NCBI GenBank assembly: GCA_002423465.1
Contig: DIWG01000063.1
Location: 3,586-37,469 of the forward strand
DNA from: Syntrophaceae bacterium UBA6112
GTDB taxonomy: Bacteria > Desulfobacterota > Syntrophia > Syntrophales > UBA5619
Direction of reading: 5' to 3'
Length of the DNA stretch: 33,884 nt
Position numbers and translations under genes: made by a program. Shown here piece by piece: positions 15,450 to 24,130 of the stretch. Numbering within the stretch: the first letter of the stretch is position 1; every line of letters starts with the position of its first letter. The notes under the pieces were generated by a model, which was given only the letters and a program-made list of their open reading frames with translations, searched no databases and was not told the origin of the DNA.

Positions 15450-16733
15450 TCAGTAGAGATACGTGGTGGCGATAAAGACGTTCCAGGTCCGGGCCGAAAC
15501 ATCCTGGGCAACCTGGTCGGAGGTGATATGCGCCGTTCCCGATCCCTGCCCGTAATTCCCGCCGACGGTGATGGAGTTCTGCATGATCCGGAAGGTGATC
15601 GACCCGGCAATGCCGTACATGTCGATCTTTTCGGCCCCTGGTTTCATGCCGGGGGTGATATCCGGGGAGTTGGACCGGTTTGAGAAAACGCCTCCCCGGA
15701 AGATCCAGTCCTTCCCGAGCGAATACTCCGTTCCGAGGGCAGCGTTGACAACGGATTCCCGCTCCACCCGTGTTCCGAGCATGTCGTAACTGAAGCCCGG
15801 ATAGAGGGCCACGTCTCCGGAGACGAGCCAGGAGGGGCTGATCCGGTAGGCAACCCCGAGGCGGCACTGCCAGGGGTACTCCTGTTTGTCGCTGGAAGTG
15901 ATGCGCTGATCATTCAGGAAGGACGGGTCATCCAGGGTCGAGTGCTGGGTTGTCTGGTAGGTGACATCGGAATTGATCACGAAGGTCCGGGACAGGCCCG
16001 CGCCAAAGGAGAATCGTTCGGACGGTTTCCAGAGAAACCCGAGGATGGGCCGTGTTCCCCATTCACGGACCTTGACATAGACGTTGGTCCATTGGTCCCG
16101 TCCGTTGCTGAGCCGGAGCAGTTCGTTTTGAACGAACAGTACGTCCCGCTTGTGCACATACAGGGTCAACCCCAAAGACATGGTATCCGAGACTTTAAAC
16201 GCGACGGAGGGGCCGAATTCGTTGATGCTGTCTTCCGTGTTCAGGTTCAGGACATAGCGGGCGATCCGGAGGTTCGGATCGCCATAGTGTTGCCTTACCT
16301 CCGGGGTTGTGGGCAGATCAGTGAAGGTTTCATCCATGTTTTCAAAGGCATGCTCCGGAACGGCATAAGAAAATCCGAGAGAGACGGGCCCGACGGGCTG
16401 CTGAACCCCGAAGAAGTTGGGGACGATGGCGGAATAGTTCCTGTTGAGGTCGGCGCCGGCGATCACGCCGCTGTATTTTTTGGACATGCTGTAATAGGCA
16501 TTTACGCTGGCGGACAGGCTCTTCGCATGGGCATGGACCAGTCCGGCGGGGTTATAGTACATGCCGGACGTGTCGTTGGCCAGCGCGGTAAAGGCCCCGC
16601 CCATGCCCGCGGCCCGTTCGCCGATGAGCATGTTGTTGTAGTGGAACTCATCGGCCCGGATTGTTGCGACATTCAGCAGACAGGCCAGGATGAGGAAGGC
16701 CGCCGCAGGCAGGTGTCGCTTCAGGATCTTCAT
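15450..16733 (-). CDS. FadL/OmpP1/TodX-family outer-membrane transport protein
   Basis: FadL-type 14-strand barrels move hydrophobic compounds such as long-chain fatty acids or aromatics across the outer membrane. The protein has 427 residues. A signal peptide (MKILKRHL, then a hydrophobic run, cleavage near TIRA/DEF) leads to the family's N-terminal hatch signature in RAAGMGGAF...ALANDTSGMYYNPAGL, containing NPA. The rest shows alternating barrel strands and ends in an aromatic residue (TTYLY), as outer-membrane insertion needs. The ATG at 16731-16733 is chosen because AAGGAG lies eight bases before it and the signal peptide starts there. Upstream in-frame codons are not protein-like. It is monocistronic and its substrate is unknown. 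Confidence 0.88.
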   Translation of the reverse strand: MKILKRHLPAAAFLILACLLNVATIRADEFHYNNMLIGERAAGMGGAFTALANDTSGMYYNPAGLVHAHAKSLSASVNAYYSMSKKYSGVIAGADLNRNYSAIVPNFFGVQQPVGPVSLGFSYAVPEHAFENMDETFTDLPTTPEVRQHYGDPNLRIARYVLNLNTEDSINEFGPSVAFKVSDTMSLGLTLYVHKRDVLFVQNELLRLSNGRDQWTNVYVKVREWGTRPILGFLWKPSERFSFGAGLSRTFVINSDVTYQTTQHSTLDDPSFLNDQRITSSDKQEYPWQCRLGVAYRISPSWLVSGDVALYPGFSYDMLGTRVERESVVNAALGTEYSLGKDWIFRGGVFSNRSNSPDITPGMKPGAEKIDMYGIAGSITFRIMQNSITVGGNYGQGSGTAHITSDQVAQDVSARTWNVFIATTYLY

Positions 16734-17281
16734 GGTGTCTTCTCCTTTCACTACGGGTGATGCCCCCTGGGGGATTGGGAAGGAACCGCAGCGGGAAGGG
16801 GAATGGGAATGGGTTCCCCATCTGTCCATGCCTGCTGGGGATTCCGACGACTGCCGATGTTGCGCATCTCTTGCCGCCGAATAACAAACTGAGTTGCAAA
16901 TATCACGATTTTCATCGGAAATCTATCCTGGAAATGAAAAACATCCCGTGGCTTCACCGCCACCATGGCAACGAACCCATGCAACGCGTCATAGCAGTTT
17001 CCGCCTGAGCTGATTCCCGAATGAGGTCTCCTCCGGTTTTTCTTGACATTCTTTTCCATTTGGGATTAAGTGGCATCTCAAAAAAACGGACAGAAAAAGG
17101 CCTCAGGAGTGAACGAGTTGAACTTCGATATCCTTTTTGCATTTCAGAAAATCCAGTCTGTCATCCTAATCCAATCAACATATTTCCATTCCCCACCCAA
17201 CAATGAAATCCCCTTGATCCTGAAGGGGAAGTGATGTTCAAGATGTTCAAGGCAGCAACCATCAATAAGGAGGTAGAGATC
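16734..17281. other. Intergenic region between fadL-like and ABC binding-protein genes
   Basis: This is about 550 bases between divergent genes, and I see no convincing gene on either strand. It contains a perfect plus-strand TTGACA at 17043-17048 whose best -10 at 17 bases (TTAAGT) is poor, and a hairpin at 17209-17229 before the binding-protein gene. I looked for sigma-54 GG-N10-GC-type boxes and found none that convince. Confidence 0.5.
17209..17229 (+). promoter_or_regulatory. Leader hairpin before the ABC binding-protein gene
   Basis: TCCCCTT (17209-17215) pairs with AAGGGGA (17223-17229) around a 7-base loop, about 50 bases before the chosen start codon. No T-run follows, so it may stabilise the leader or be a binding site rather than an attenuator. 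Confidence 0.35.
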
Positions 17282-18409
17282 ATGAAACGTTTTGCAGTAG
17301 TCATTGCCCTGGCGGTCATGGGTTTCTTCTGCTGGTCGGGGGTCGGTTTCTCCCAGGCGATCGAGAGTGAGTTCTATCTCATCACCCCGGTCTCCAAGGA
17401 CGTCCACGATCCGGCCCTGAAGGCTTTCGCGGCCTATGTGAAGAAGAAATACAATGTGGACCTCAAGACCAGCGCCATGCCGCAGGGGACGCCGGTCGCC
17501 TATGGTCAGATCGTCGAGTGGAAGGGAAAGCCCCAGGCGGACGTCTTCTGGGGCGGCGAGGGAACGCTGTTCGACCTTCTGGCCGAACAGGGGCTGCTGG
17601 ACAAGGTGAGAATCCCCAAGGCGATGTGGGATGAGATTCCGGCCACCATCGGCAAGCCCATCGGGCTCCCCCTGAAGGACCCCAAGGGGTTCTGGGTGGG
17701 AACGACGCTCGAACCCTACGGCCTGATCTACCAGCCGAAACTGCTCAAACGGCTCGGCGTCGAGCTCAAGGACTGGGAAGATCTGCTCAATCCCAAACTC
17801 AAGGGCCAGATCGCCCAGTGCACGCCCGACCGGTCCAGTTCGAGCCATGCGAGCTACGAAGTGATCCTGGCCATGTACGGCTGGGAAAAGGGATGGGACT
17901 GGCTGAGCAGACTGGCGGCCAACACGGGAATCTTCACCGCTCGCTCACGCGACGTGCCGAGCGTGGTGTCCAAGGGCGAGTTCGCCGTCGGCATGGCGGT
18001 CCCCAGCTACATGGCCTTCGCCGAGGTCCTCGGCGGCTATGACATCATGTTCGTTTACCCCAAGAACGCCTACGTGACCCCCGAACCGATGGCGGTGCTC
18101 AAAGGCGCCCCCCATCCCAAGGCGGCCCATGCCTTCATCGAGTTCCTCCTGACCGAAGAAGGGCAGAGGATCTTCATGGAGCGCGGCCTCTACCCCATTA
18201 CGGCCAAGTACAAGGTGCAGGGAGCGCCCGGCTCCGCCGCGGAGAAGGCGGTCCAGTTCACGGCAGGCATCCGCTCCTTCTATGACATCCAGGTCGGCAA
18301 TGTCTACGATCCCAAGGTCGCCGGCGATAAAAAACGGAATTCGGACGTGAACGCCTACTTCCGCAAGGAGATCGCCGAGAAGCACAAGGACCTCATCAAA
18401 GGGAAGTAG
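17282..18409 (+). CDS. ABC transporter periplasmic substrate-binding protein (Fe(III)/AfuA-like family)
   Basis: This 375-residue secreted protein delivers substrate to the ABC permease encoded downstream. The signal peptide is clear (MKRFAVVIALAVMGFF, cleavage near GFSQA). The mature part has the COG1840-type pattern: an early LITP, the block ADVFWGGEGTLFDLLAEQGL, the hinge region with WEDLLNPKLKGQI, and the C-terminal HPKAAHAFIEFLLTEEGQ. Members bind ferric iron, but others bind phosphonates, phosphoglycerate or sugar phosphates. The tyrosine pair of iron binders is not evident, and the linked HAD phosphatase favours a phosphorylated organic substrate (inference). The ATG at 17282 is set by AGGAGG eight bases before it. 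In-frame ATGs upstream at 17234 and 17243 lack a signal-peptide context. Confidence 0.88.
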   Translation: MKRFAVVIALAVMGFFCWSGVGFSQAIESEFYLITPVSKDVHDPALKAFAAYVKKKYNVDLKTSAMPQGTPVAYGQIVEWKGKPQADVFWGGEGTLFDLLAEQGLLDKVRIPKAMWDEIPATIGKPIGLPLKDPKGFWVGTTLEPYGLIYQPKLLKRLGVELKDWEDLLNPKLKGQIAQCTPDRSSSSHASYEVILAMYGWEKGWDWLSRLAANTGIFTARSRDVPSVVSKGEFAVGMAVPSYMAFAEVLGGYDIMFVYPKNAYVTPEPMAVLKGAPHPKAAHAFIEFLLTEEGQRIFMERGLYPITAKYKVQGAPGSAAEKAVQFTAGIRSFYDIQVGNVYDPKVAGDKKRNSDVNAYFRKEIAEKHKDLIKGK

Positions 18410-18435
18410 TCCTTTTTCAATAACCTTCCATGCTG

Positions 18436-18477
18436 CCGGCCGACCCGGAGAGCTCTCGGGCTCCCCGGGTCGGCCGG
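18436..18477. repeat. Large hairpin, 13-base perfect stem
   Basis: CCGGCCGACCCGG (18436-18448) pairs perfectly with CCGGGTCGGCCGG (18465-18477) around a 16-base loop that contains AGAGCT. It lies 26 bases after the binding-protein stop codon and is the first of four hairpins before the ATPase gene. No T-run follows. Confidence 0.7.
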
Positions 18478-18531
18478 AGGGCTGCGGTGGAAACCGGATT
18501 GCAGCCAATGGATGAGGCCCTGGGCCGGGTA

Positions 18532-18568
18532 TTGAAGATCTCCGCAGCAAGCTGCGGAGAATCTTCGA
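18532..18568. repeat. Hairpin with CTCCGCAG-CAAG-CTGCGGAG core
   Basis: An 8-base core stem (18540-18547 with 18552-18559) extends after a single bulged A into GAAGAT/ATCTTC (18534-18539 with 18561-18566). The core is similar in plan to the hairpin at 18605-18624: both are 20-base units with GCAAG at the apex. This suggests related repeat units. Confidence 0.6.
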
Positions 18569-18604
18569 TCCTTAAGAGGAAGATGCTATTTTTTCAATCG
18601 CTTA

Positions 18605-18624
18605 CCCCGCGGCAAGTCGCGGGG
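18605..18624. repeat. Hairpin CCCCGCG-GCAAGT-CGCGGGG
   Basis: A 7-base perfect stem (18605-18611 with 18618-18624) surrounds a GCAAGT loop. Its 20 bases resemble the core of the preceding hairpin at roughly three-quarters of positions. Confidence 0.6.
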
Positions 18625-18648
18625 AATGCGCTCTGGGCGGATTCACGG

Positions 18649-18667
18649 ATTTCCGTTTCGCGGGAAT
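18649..18667. repeat. Hairpin ATTTCCG-TTTCG-CGGGAAT
   Basis: A 7-base stem with one G-T pair (18649-18655 with 18661-18667) ends the hairpin cluster. The CGGGAAT arm is like short palindromic repeats common between proteobacterial genes. An in-frame ATG of the ATPase reading frame at 18666 falls inside this arm and is therefore an unlikely start. Confidence 0.5.
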
Positions 18668-18695
18668 GGCCGGAGTAAAAAAACAAAAAGGTCGG

Positions 18696-19790
18696 ATGGA
18701 CAAAACGATGAATATTCAACTCAAAGACATGGTGAAGAGATTCGGCGCCCTGGAGGCCGTGAGCCACGTGTCCCTGGATATCCAGGACGGCGAACTTTTT
18801 ACCCTGCTGGGGCCTTCGGGTTGCGGCAAAACGACGATCCTCCGTCTCATCGGCGGCTTTCACAAACCCGATCACGGCGAGGTCTATTTCGGGGATCGGG
18901 AGGTATCGGGGATCCCCCCCTACGAGCGGAACATCGGCATGGTCTTTCAGAACTACGCCCTCTGGCCGCACATGACCATCTTCGACAACGTCGGCTACGG
19001 CCTCAAGATCAAGAGAGTCTCGGCGAAAGAGAGCGCAGACAAGGTAAACCACGCCCTGTCGCTGGTCAATCTGACGGGCCTCGAAACGCGGTATCCCGGA
19101 CAGCTCTCGGGCGGTCAGCAGCAGCGCGTAGCCTTGGCCCGCGCCCTGGTCCTCAACCCGGACGTCCTCCTGCTCGACGAGCCCCTCTCCAACCTGGACG
19201 CCAAGATCCGTCAGCAGGTGCGCGCCGAAATCCGGAAGCTCCAGAAGGATCTGGCGATCACCGCCATCTACGTGACCCATGATCAGGAGGAGGCACTGAC
19301 CCTCTCGGACCGCATCGCCGTCCTCGATCACGGGAAGCTCCAGCAGCTCGGTTCCCCCCGGGACCTCTACCAGCGGCCGGAAAATCCCTTCGTGGCTGAT
19401 TTCATCGGCATCAACAACCTGATCGCCGGCCAGGTGAAGGAGATCCAGGAAGAAAAAGGCTGGATGGCCGTGGAGACCCGCTTCGGGCTGATCAAATGCA
19501 TCTTCGAGGCCCGGTTCAAGACCGGGGAAGCCTGCAAAGTCACCGTCCGGCCCGAGGTATCCACCCTCTGCAAATCCGACGAGCCGCAGAGCGACGACAT
19601 GAACCGGATCACCGGAAAGGTCAACTTTGCCTCTTACATCGGCAATGCCATCCGCTACGACATCGAACTGGATCCGGAGACCATCTTCAAGGTCGACGTG
19701 CAGAATCCTTGGAACCAGCAGCCCTTCCCCATCGGCCAGGAGGTGCATGTCTGTTTTCCCATCCAGATCACCCTGGGGATTCCCGCTTAA
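18696..19790 (+). CDS. ABC transporter ATP-binding protein (PotA/FbpC-like)
   Basis: This 364-residue ATPase powers the importer. Walker A is GPSGCGKTT (about 39-47), the Q-loop is in FQNYALWPH (about 84-92), the signature is LSGGQQQR (about 137-144), Walker B with the D-loop is LLLDEPLSNLD (about 158-168), and the switch His is in THD (about 194-196). The C-terminal 120 residues form a TOBE-like regulatory domain, as in polyamine and iron importers. The ATG at 18696 is chosen because AAAAAGG lies four bases before it. An ATG at 18708 is possible, and one at 18666 lies in a repeat hairpin. It is separated from the binding-protein gene by the hairpin cluster and is followed 18 bases later by the permease. 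Confidence 0.93.
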   Translation: MDKTMNIQLKDMVKRFGALEAVSHVSLDIQDGELFTLLGPSGCGKTTILRLIGGFHKPDHGEVYFGDREVSGIPPYERNIGMVFQNYALWPHMTIFDNVGYGLKIKRVSAKESADKVNHALSLVNLTGLETRYPGQLSGGQQQRVALARALVLNPDVLLLDEPLSNLDAKIRQQVRAEIRKLQKDLAITAIYVTHDQEEALTLSDRIAVLDHGKLQQLGSPRDLYQRPENPFVADFIGINNLIAGQVKEIQEEKGWMAVETRFGLIKCIFEARFKTGEACKVTVRPEVSTLCKSDEPQSDDMNRITGKVNFASYIGNAIRYDIELDPETIFKVDVQNPWNQQPFPIGQEVHVCFPIQITLGIPA

Positions 19791-19808
19791 GAAGAGAGGA
19801 CCGATTAC

Positions 19809-21521
19809 GTGAGCGCAGAAAACACCGTTGCCCTGCCCAAGCCCAGCGTCTGGGCGGATGTGAAACCCAGCGGCTTTTTGAGCTATGGGCTCATCTGGGT
19901 ATTCTTCATCGTCTTTTTGATCTACCCCCTGATCCGGCTCTTCTACGACAGCTTCACGACCGAGACCGGGATCCTTACCATCGCCAATTTTCAGGATTTC
20001 TTCACCGACGCCTTCTACCTGAAGACCCTGATCAACTCCCTGGTCCTGGGCGTGGCCACCGTGATGACGACCTCGATCATCGGCATCGCCATCGCATTTC
20101 TGCTCTTACGGTATGATTTTCCCGGCCGGGGGCTCTTCTCCTACCTGACGATCATCCCGATGATCATGCCCCCCCTGGTCGGCGTCATGGGGTTTGTCTT
20201 CATCCTGGGCCGCGCCGGAACCGTCAACATCATCCTCCAGGACTATTTCGGCTTTACGCAGCCCATCAACTTCATGTATGGCCTCCACGGGGTGCTTCTG
20301 GTGGAGACGCTGCACCTCTTTCCCCTGATGACGCTTTCCATCGTCGACGCCATGGGGAAGATCTCGCCCTCGCTGGACGAGGCGGCCGAAAGCGTCGGCT
20401 CCCGGGGTGTCCGCAAGTTCTGGGACATCACCTTCCCGCTCACGACCCCCGGCTACGTTTCCGGGGCGCTGCTGGTCTTCATCTGGACCTTCGCCGACTT
20501 CGCCACGCCGCTGGTGGTCGGAATCTCCGACCTCCTGGCCTCCCAGGCCTACCTGAACATCGTCCAGTTCGTGGATAGACGTCTCTTCAAGATGGGGATC
20601 GTGATCTCGGCCATCATGGTAATCCTGGCCATCCTGTTTTTGATCATCGCCAAGAAGTACGTCTCGATCAAGGACTACAGCTCCCTCTCCTATTCGGTAA
20701 TCGAGCGCCGGAAGCTCTCCCCCCTGGCGCAGTTGGGGGCGATCTCTTTTATGGGATTCATCCTGGTTCTGGCCTTCATCCCCTACCTGGGACTGGTGCT
20801 CGATTCCTTCGGCAAGGGGTGGGCGCTAACCCCCTTCCCGGTGAAGTACACGCTCCAGTATTTCGAGCGGGTGGCCTTCGAGACCCCCAAGTTCATCATC
20901 AACTCTCTGCTCTTTTCGGGGATATCGGTGGTGATCTGCATCGCCGTGGGGGTACCCGTCGCCTGGGTGATGTCCCGGACAAAACTGCCGGGGAGGGGGG
21001 TCCTCGACTCGCTGACCACGCTGATTTTGGCCCTCCCGGGGACCGGCATCGGCATCGCCTACATGCGGGCCTTTAGAGATCCCGCCCCCTTCATGACCAC
21101 GGCCCTCATCGGCATGTGGATCATCATTCCCATCGTCCTGGCGGTCCGGCGGCTCCCCTATACGGTGCGGGGGACCTTCGCCTCACTTTTAATCGTGCAC
21201 CGCTCCTTCGAGGAGGCGGCAGAGAGCGTCGGCGCCACCAAGCCCAGGACCTTCAAGGACGTCACGCTCCCCTTGATCTGGAAGGGGGTTCTGGTGGGAT
21301 CGCTCTACTCCTTCATCCTGGCCCTCCAGGAGGCATCGGCCACGCTGCTTCTGGTCATCCCCGGCCATGAGATGATGACAGTGGGCATCTTCAACTTCTA
21401 CATCGGCGGGTCCGTCAACGAGGCGGCCGCCCTGGGTGTCATTCTGATCGTACTCGGCGCGGCGTGCCTCTTCATCATCAACCGCCTGGCCGGCTCCAAG
21501 ATGGGAGGCGTCTTCGGTTAG
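19809..21521 (+). CDS. ABC transporter permease, two fused membrane domains
   Basis: This 570-residue inner-membrane protein has about 12 spans. It is a tandem fusion of two BPD-type permease domains, as in FbpB/ThiP-like importers. Each half has its own ATPase-docking EAA loop: EAAESVGSRGVRKFWDITF (about 195) and EAAESVGATKPRTFKDVTL (about 470). It needs no second permease partner, which fits the single permease gene here. The GTG start at 19809 has AGAGG nine bases before it. The stop codon directly abuts the ATG of the HAD phosphatase gene, so the two are very likely co-translated. Confidence 0.92.
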   Translation: MSAENTVALPKPSVWADVKPSGFLSYGLIWVFFIVFLIYPLIRLFYDSFTTETGILTIANFQDFFTDAFYLKTLINSLVLGVATVMTTSIIGIAIAFLLLRYDFPGRGLFSYLTIIPMIMPPLVGVMGFVFILGRAGTVNIILQDYFGFTQPINFMYGLHGVLLVETLHLFPLMTLSIVDAMGKISPSLDEAAESVGSRGVRKFWDITFPLTTPGYVSGALLVFIWTFADFATPLVVGISDLLASQAYLNIVQFVDRRLFKMGIVISAIMVILAILFLIIAKKYVSIKDYSSLSYSVIERRKLSPLAQLGAISFMGFILVLAFIPYLGLVLDSFGKGWALTPFPVKYTLQYFERVAFETPKFIINSLLFSGISVVICIAVGVPVAWVMSRTKLPGRGVLDSLTTLILALPGTGIGIAYMRAFRDPAPFMTTALIGMWIIIPIVLAVRRLPYTVRGTFASLLIVHRSFEEAAESVGATKPRTFKDVTLPLIWKGVLVGSLYSFILALQEASATLLLVIPGHEMMTVGIFNFYIGGSVNEAAALGVILIVLGAACLFIINRLAGSKMGGVFG

Positions 21522-22295
21522 ATGTTCAAGGGATTCATCTTCGATCTGGACGGAACGGTCTACCTGGGGGAGCGCCTGATCCCCGGCGCCGAGCGGACGA
21601 TCCGCCTGCTGCGGGAAGCAGGCCGGAAGGTCGTCTTTCTCTCCAACAAGCCCCTCTATACCCGCGAGGACTACGCGACCAAACTCACGCGCCTGGGCAT
21701 CCCCACCGATCCGACGGAAGTGGTCAATTCGACCTTCGTCCTGATCCGCTATCTCGAAAAGATCGCGCCGGATGCCAAGGTCTTCGTCATGGGAGAACTC
21801 CCCTTTGTGGCGGAGATGGCCCGAGCCGGTTTCCGCTTGACCGAGAACCCCGACGAGATTGAATACGTCGTGGCCGCCTTCGACCGGACCTTCGACTACC
21901 GGAAGTTCAACATCGCCTTCCAAGCCATCAAAAAAAGGGCCCACTTCATCGCCACCAACCCCGACCGGACCTGTCCCGTGGAAGGCGGCGAGCTTCCCGA
22001 CTGCGCCGGGATCATCGCCGCCCTGGAGGCGACGACTCTCAAAAAGGTGGAGGTGATCGTGGGCAAACCTTCGCCCATCACCGTGCAGGCGGCGCTGGAG
22101 GTGATGGGGCTGGAAGCGGCGGAGTGCATCCTGATCGGCGACCGTCTGGAAACGGACATCCGCATGGCCCGGGAGTCGGGGATGAAAGCGGCCCTCGTCA
22201 TGACCGGCGTAACCGACCGGAAAATGCTGGAGACTTCCCCCGTCCGTCCCGACTATGTTTTGGACAGCATCGCCGACCTGGAAGGTCTGCTTTAG
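21522..22295 (+). CDS. HAD superfamily class IIA phosphatase (NagD/AraL-like)
   Basis: This 257-residue cytoplasmic phosphatase has all HAD motifs: the nucleophile in FDLDGT (Asp8, Asp10), SN at about 41-42, Lys about 182 in VGKPSP, and the acidic motif GDRLETD (about 206-212). The large C2 cap with CPVEGGELPDCAGI marks class IIA, whose members act on small phosphates such as sugar phosphates, phosphoglycolate, glycerol phosphate and nucleotides. It starts on the base after the permease stop, so it belongs to the importer operon. A role in dephosphorylating the imported compound is inferred. It ends 3 bases from the end of the convergent kdgF-like gene. Confidence 0.9.
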   Translation: MFKGFIFDLDGTVYLGERLIPGAERTIRLLREAGRKVVFLSNKPLYTREDYATKLTRLGIPTDPTEVVNSTFVLIRYLEKIAPDAKVFVMGELPFVAEMARAGFRLTENPDEIEYVVAAFDRTFDYRKFNIAFQAIKKRAHFIATNPDRTCPVEGGELPDCAGIIAALEATTLKKVEVIVGKPSPITVQAALEVMGLEAAECILIGDRLETDIRMARESGMKAALVMTGVTDRKMLETSPVRPDYVLDSIADLEGLL

Positions 22296-22298
22296 CGA

Positions 22299-22631
22299 TT
22301 ACAAAAAATCCTGACGCAGCGGCGTGAAGGTGTCGATCAGCCGGGCGGTCGGCGTCAGCAGTTGAATCCGGTGGGGACAGTCGGGGGGAACGGCGACCAT
22401 ATCCCCCGGAGCGAGCCGGGTGGATTCCTCGCCGACGAAAAACATCACTTCTCCCTCCGCGATGTAGGTCACCTGCTCATGGGGGTGGGTGTGGGGCGGA
22501 TCGGGTTCGGCCGCCGGGCCGCCCGCAAAATCGAAAGCGACCATCATCAGGTGGTCCGTATGCAGAATTCGGCGCTTCCGCGTCGGACTGATTTCAACCG
22601 GTTTTGCCTCGGAAATTTTACCAACATTCAT
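22299..22631 (-). CDS. kdgF: KdgF-like cupin (unsaturated uronate linearisation)
   Basis: This is a 110-residue single-domain cupin. The metal site is visible as HTHPHEQ (His47, His49, Gln53) with His87 in CPHRI. The C-terminus LIDTFTPLRQDFL matches the D.F.P.R.DFL ending I know from KdgF proteins. KdgF speeds ring opening of 4,5-unsaturated uronates from pectin or alginate to 5-keto-4-deoxyuronate, the substrate of KduI, and kduI lies in the same operon. The ATG at 22629-22631 has AAGGAG five bases before it. It is last in the twelve-gene operon, 83 bases after uxaC. A generic cupin of other function is the alternative, but context makes that less likely. Confidence 0.82.
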   Translation of the reverse strand: MNVGKISEAKPVEISPTRKRRILHTDHLMMVAFDFAGGPAAEPDPPHTHPHEQVTYIAEGEVMFFVGEESTRLAPGDMVAVPPDCPHRIQLLTPTARLIDTFTPLRQDFL

Positions 22632-22714
22632 ATTCGCTCCTTATCTGTTCTTGTCTTACCCGGTCCGAGCCGGATAGGGCGAGGATCGCGGGGATTCGGT
22701 TTCTCTCGAAGCCG

Positions 22715-24130
22715 TTAGAGTTTGTACGCCTCCTTCGCCAATCGATACGCCAGATCGACAGCAACCTCGACCGCCTCGTCCTCGTCCAACTGATGCCGGC
22801 TGACCAGCTCCGCCAGGAAGGCGCAGTCGACCCGCCGGGCCATGTCGTGCCGGGCCGGGATGGAGAGGAAGGCCCGTGTATCGTCATTGAACCCGACCGT
22901 GTTGTAGAAACCGGCCGTCTCCACCACGAGGCGCTTGAAGCGCATCATCCCCTCGGGACTGTCGTAATACCACCAGGGAGGGCCGACCCTGAGGATCGGG
23001 TAATGGCCGGCCAGCGGGGCCAGTTCGCGGCTTAAGGCGGTCTCGTCCAGCATGAACAGAACAACCGTCAGGTCGGGCTCGTTTCCGAAGAGATCCAGCA
23101 TCGGCTTCAGGGCGCGGGTGTAGTCGGTCCGCGTGGGAATGTCGGCGCCCATGTCGCGGCCGAACTTGCGGAAGATCATTTCGTTGTGGTTCCGGAAGGA
23201 GCCCGGATGGATCTGGATCACCAGGCCGTCATCAAGGCTCATCCGAACCATCTCCGTGAGCATCTGGCCACGGAACAGTTCGGTCTCCTGCGCGTTCGTC
23301 TCCCCTTTCAGGGCCTTTGCGAACAGGGTTCGGCAGGCAGCGGCGGCGAGGTCGGCCGTCAGGGCCGTGGGGTGGCCGTGGTCGGTGGCGGTGCAGCCCA
23401 TCTCCTTGAAAAACCGGCGGCGGGCCGCCAGGGCCTTCAAGTATCCCTCCCAGACGGCGGTGTCCTCCCCGGTGATCTCGCCCAGACGGGCGACGTTTTT
23501 CGCAAAACCCGGAAACTCCGGATCGACCACCAGGTCGGGACGGAATGCGGGAACCACCTTTCCCTTCCAACCGGAGGCGGCGATCTGCGCGTGGTATTCG
23601 AGGGAAGAGAGGGGGGAGTCCGTCGTGGCGAGCGCCTCGATGTTGAAGCGGTCAAACAGCGAGCGGGGTCTGAATTCGGGCTTCTTGAGCGCCGCCGCGA
23701 GCTGGTCGTAGATCTTATCCGCGTTGGCCGAATCGAGGCGTTCATCGATGCCGAAGAGGAAATAGAAGACATGTTCCAGCCACATCCGGGAGGGGGTTCC
23801 CCGGAAAAGATGGTAGTGTTCCGCGAAAAGACGCCAGCTCTTCCGGAGATCGGTTTCGACCGGACCGCCATCCGCCCGCGGGACGCCCAGTTTTTCCAGG
23901 GGAACGCCCTTGCTGTAGAGCATCCGAAAAAGGTAGTGGTCCGGGATCAGGAACAGCGTCGTGGGGTCGGGAAAAGCGGTATTTTCGGCATACCATCGCG
24001 GATCGGTGTGGCCGTGGGGGCTGATGATGGGTAGGTCCTTGACTTCGCCGTACAGACGGCCGGCGATCTGCCGCTCCGTGGGATCGCTGGGAAAAAGGCG
24101 ATCCTTGTCCATGATGATGGTTCGTCCCAT
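22715..24130 (-). CDS. uxaC: Glucuronate/galacturonate isomerase
   Basis: UxaC isomerises D-glucuronate to D-fructuronate and D-galacturonate to D-tagaturonate. The protein has 471 residues, normal for the family. Hallmarks are the early metal motif SPHGHTDPRW (His39, His41), the block TTDSPLSSLEYH, and the late GPPWWYYDSPEGM and GFNDDTRAFLSIPARHD. The ATG at 24128-24130 has AAAGGAGG eight bases before it. It follows the first TRAP set by about 105 bases and precedes kdgF in the operon. The enzymes that normally follow it (UxaB/UxaA or UxuB/UxuA) are not in this window. Confidence 0.96.
   Translation of the reverse strand: MGRTIIMDKDRLFPSDPTERQIAGRLYGEVKDLPIISPHGHTDPRWYAENTAFPDPTTLFLIPDHYLFRMLYSKGVPLEKLGVPRADGGPVETDLRKSWRLFAEHYHLFRGTPSRMWLEHVFYFLFGIDERLDSANADKIYDQLAAALKKPEFRPRSLFDRFNIEALATTDSPLSSLEYHAQIAASGWKGKVVPAFRPDLVVDPEFPGFAKNVARLGEITGEDTAVWEGYLKALAARRRFFKEMGCTATDHGHPTALTADLAAAACRTLFAKALKGETNAQETELFRGQMLTEMVRMSLDDGLVIQIHPGSFRNHNEMIFRKFGRDMGADIPTRTDYTRALKPMLDLFGNEPDLTVVLFMLDETALSRELAPLAGHYPILRVGPPWWYYDSPEGMMRFKRLVVETAGFYNTVGFNDDTRAFLSIPARHDMARRVDCAFLAELVSRHQLDEDEAVEVAVDLAYRLAKEAYKL

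Noticed and set aside
17043..17071. A plus-strand promoter for the ABC operon built on TTGACA at 17043
   Set aside because: The -10 at 17 bases (TTAAGT) matches at only three positions, and the site is over 200 bases from the gene.
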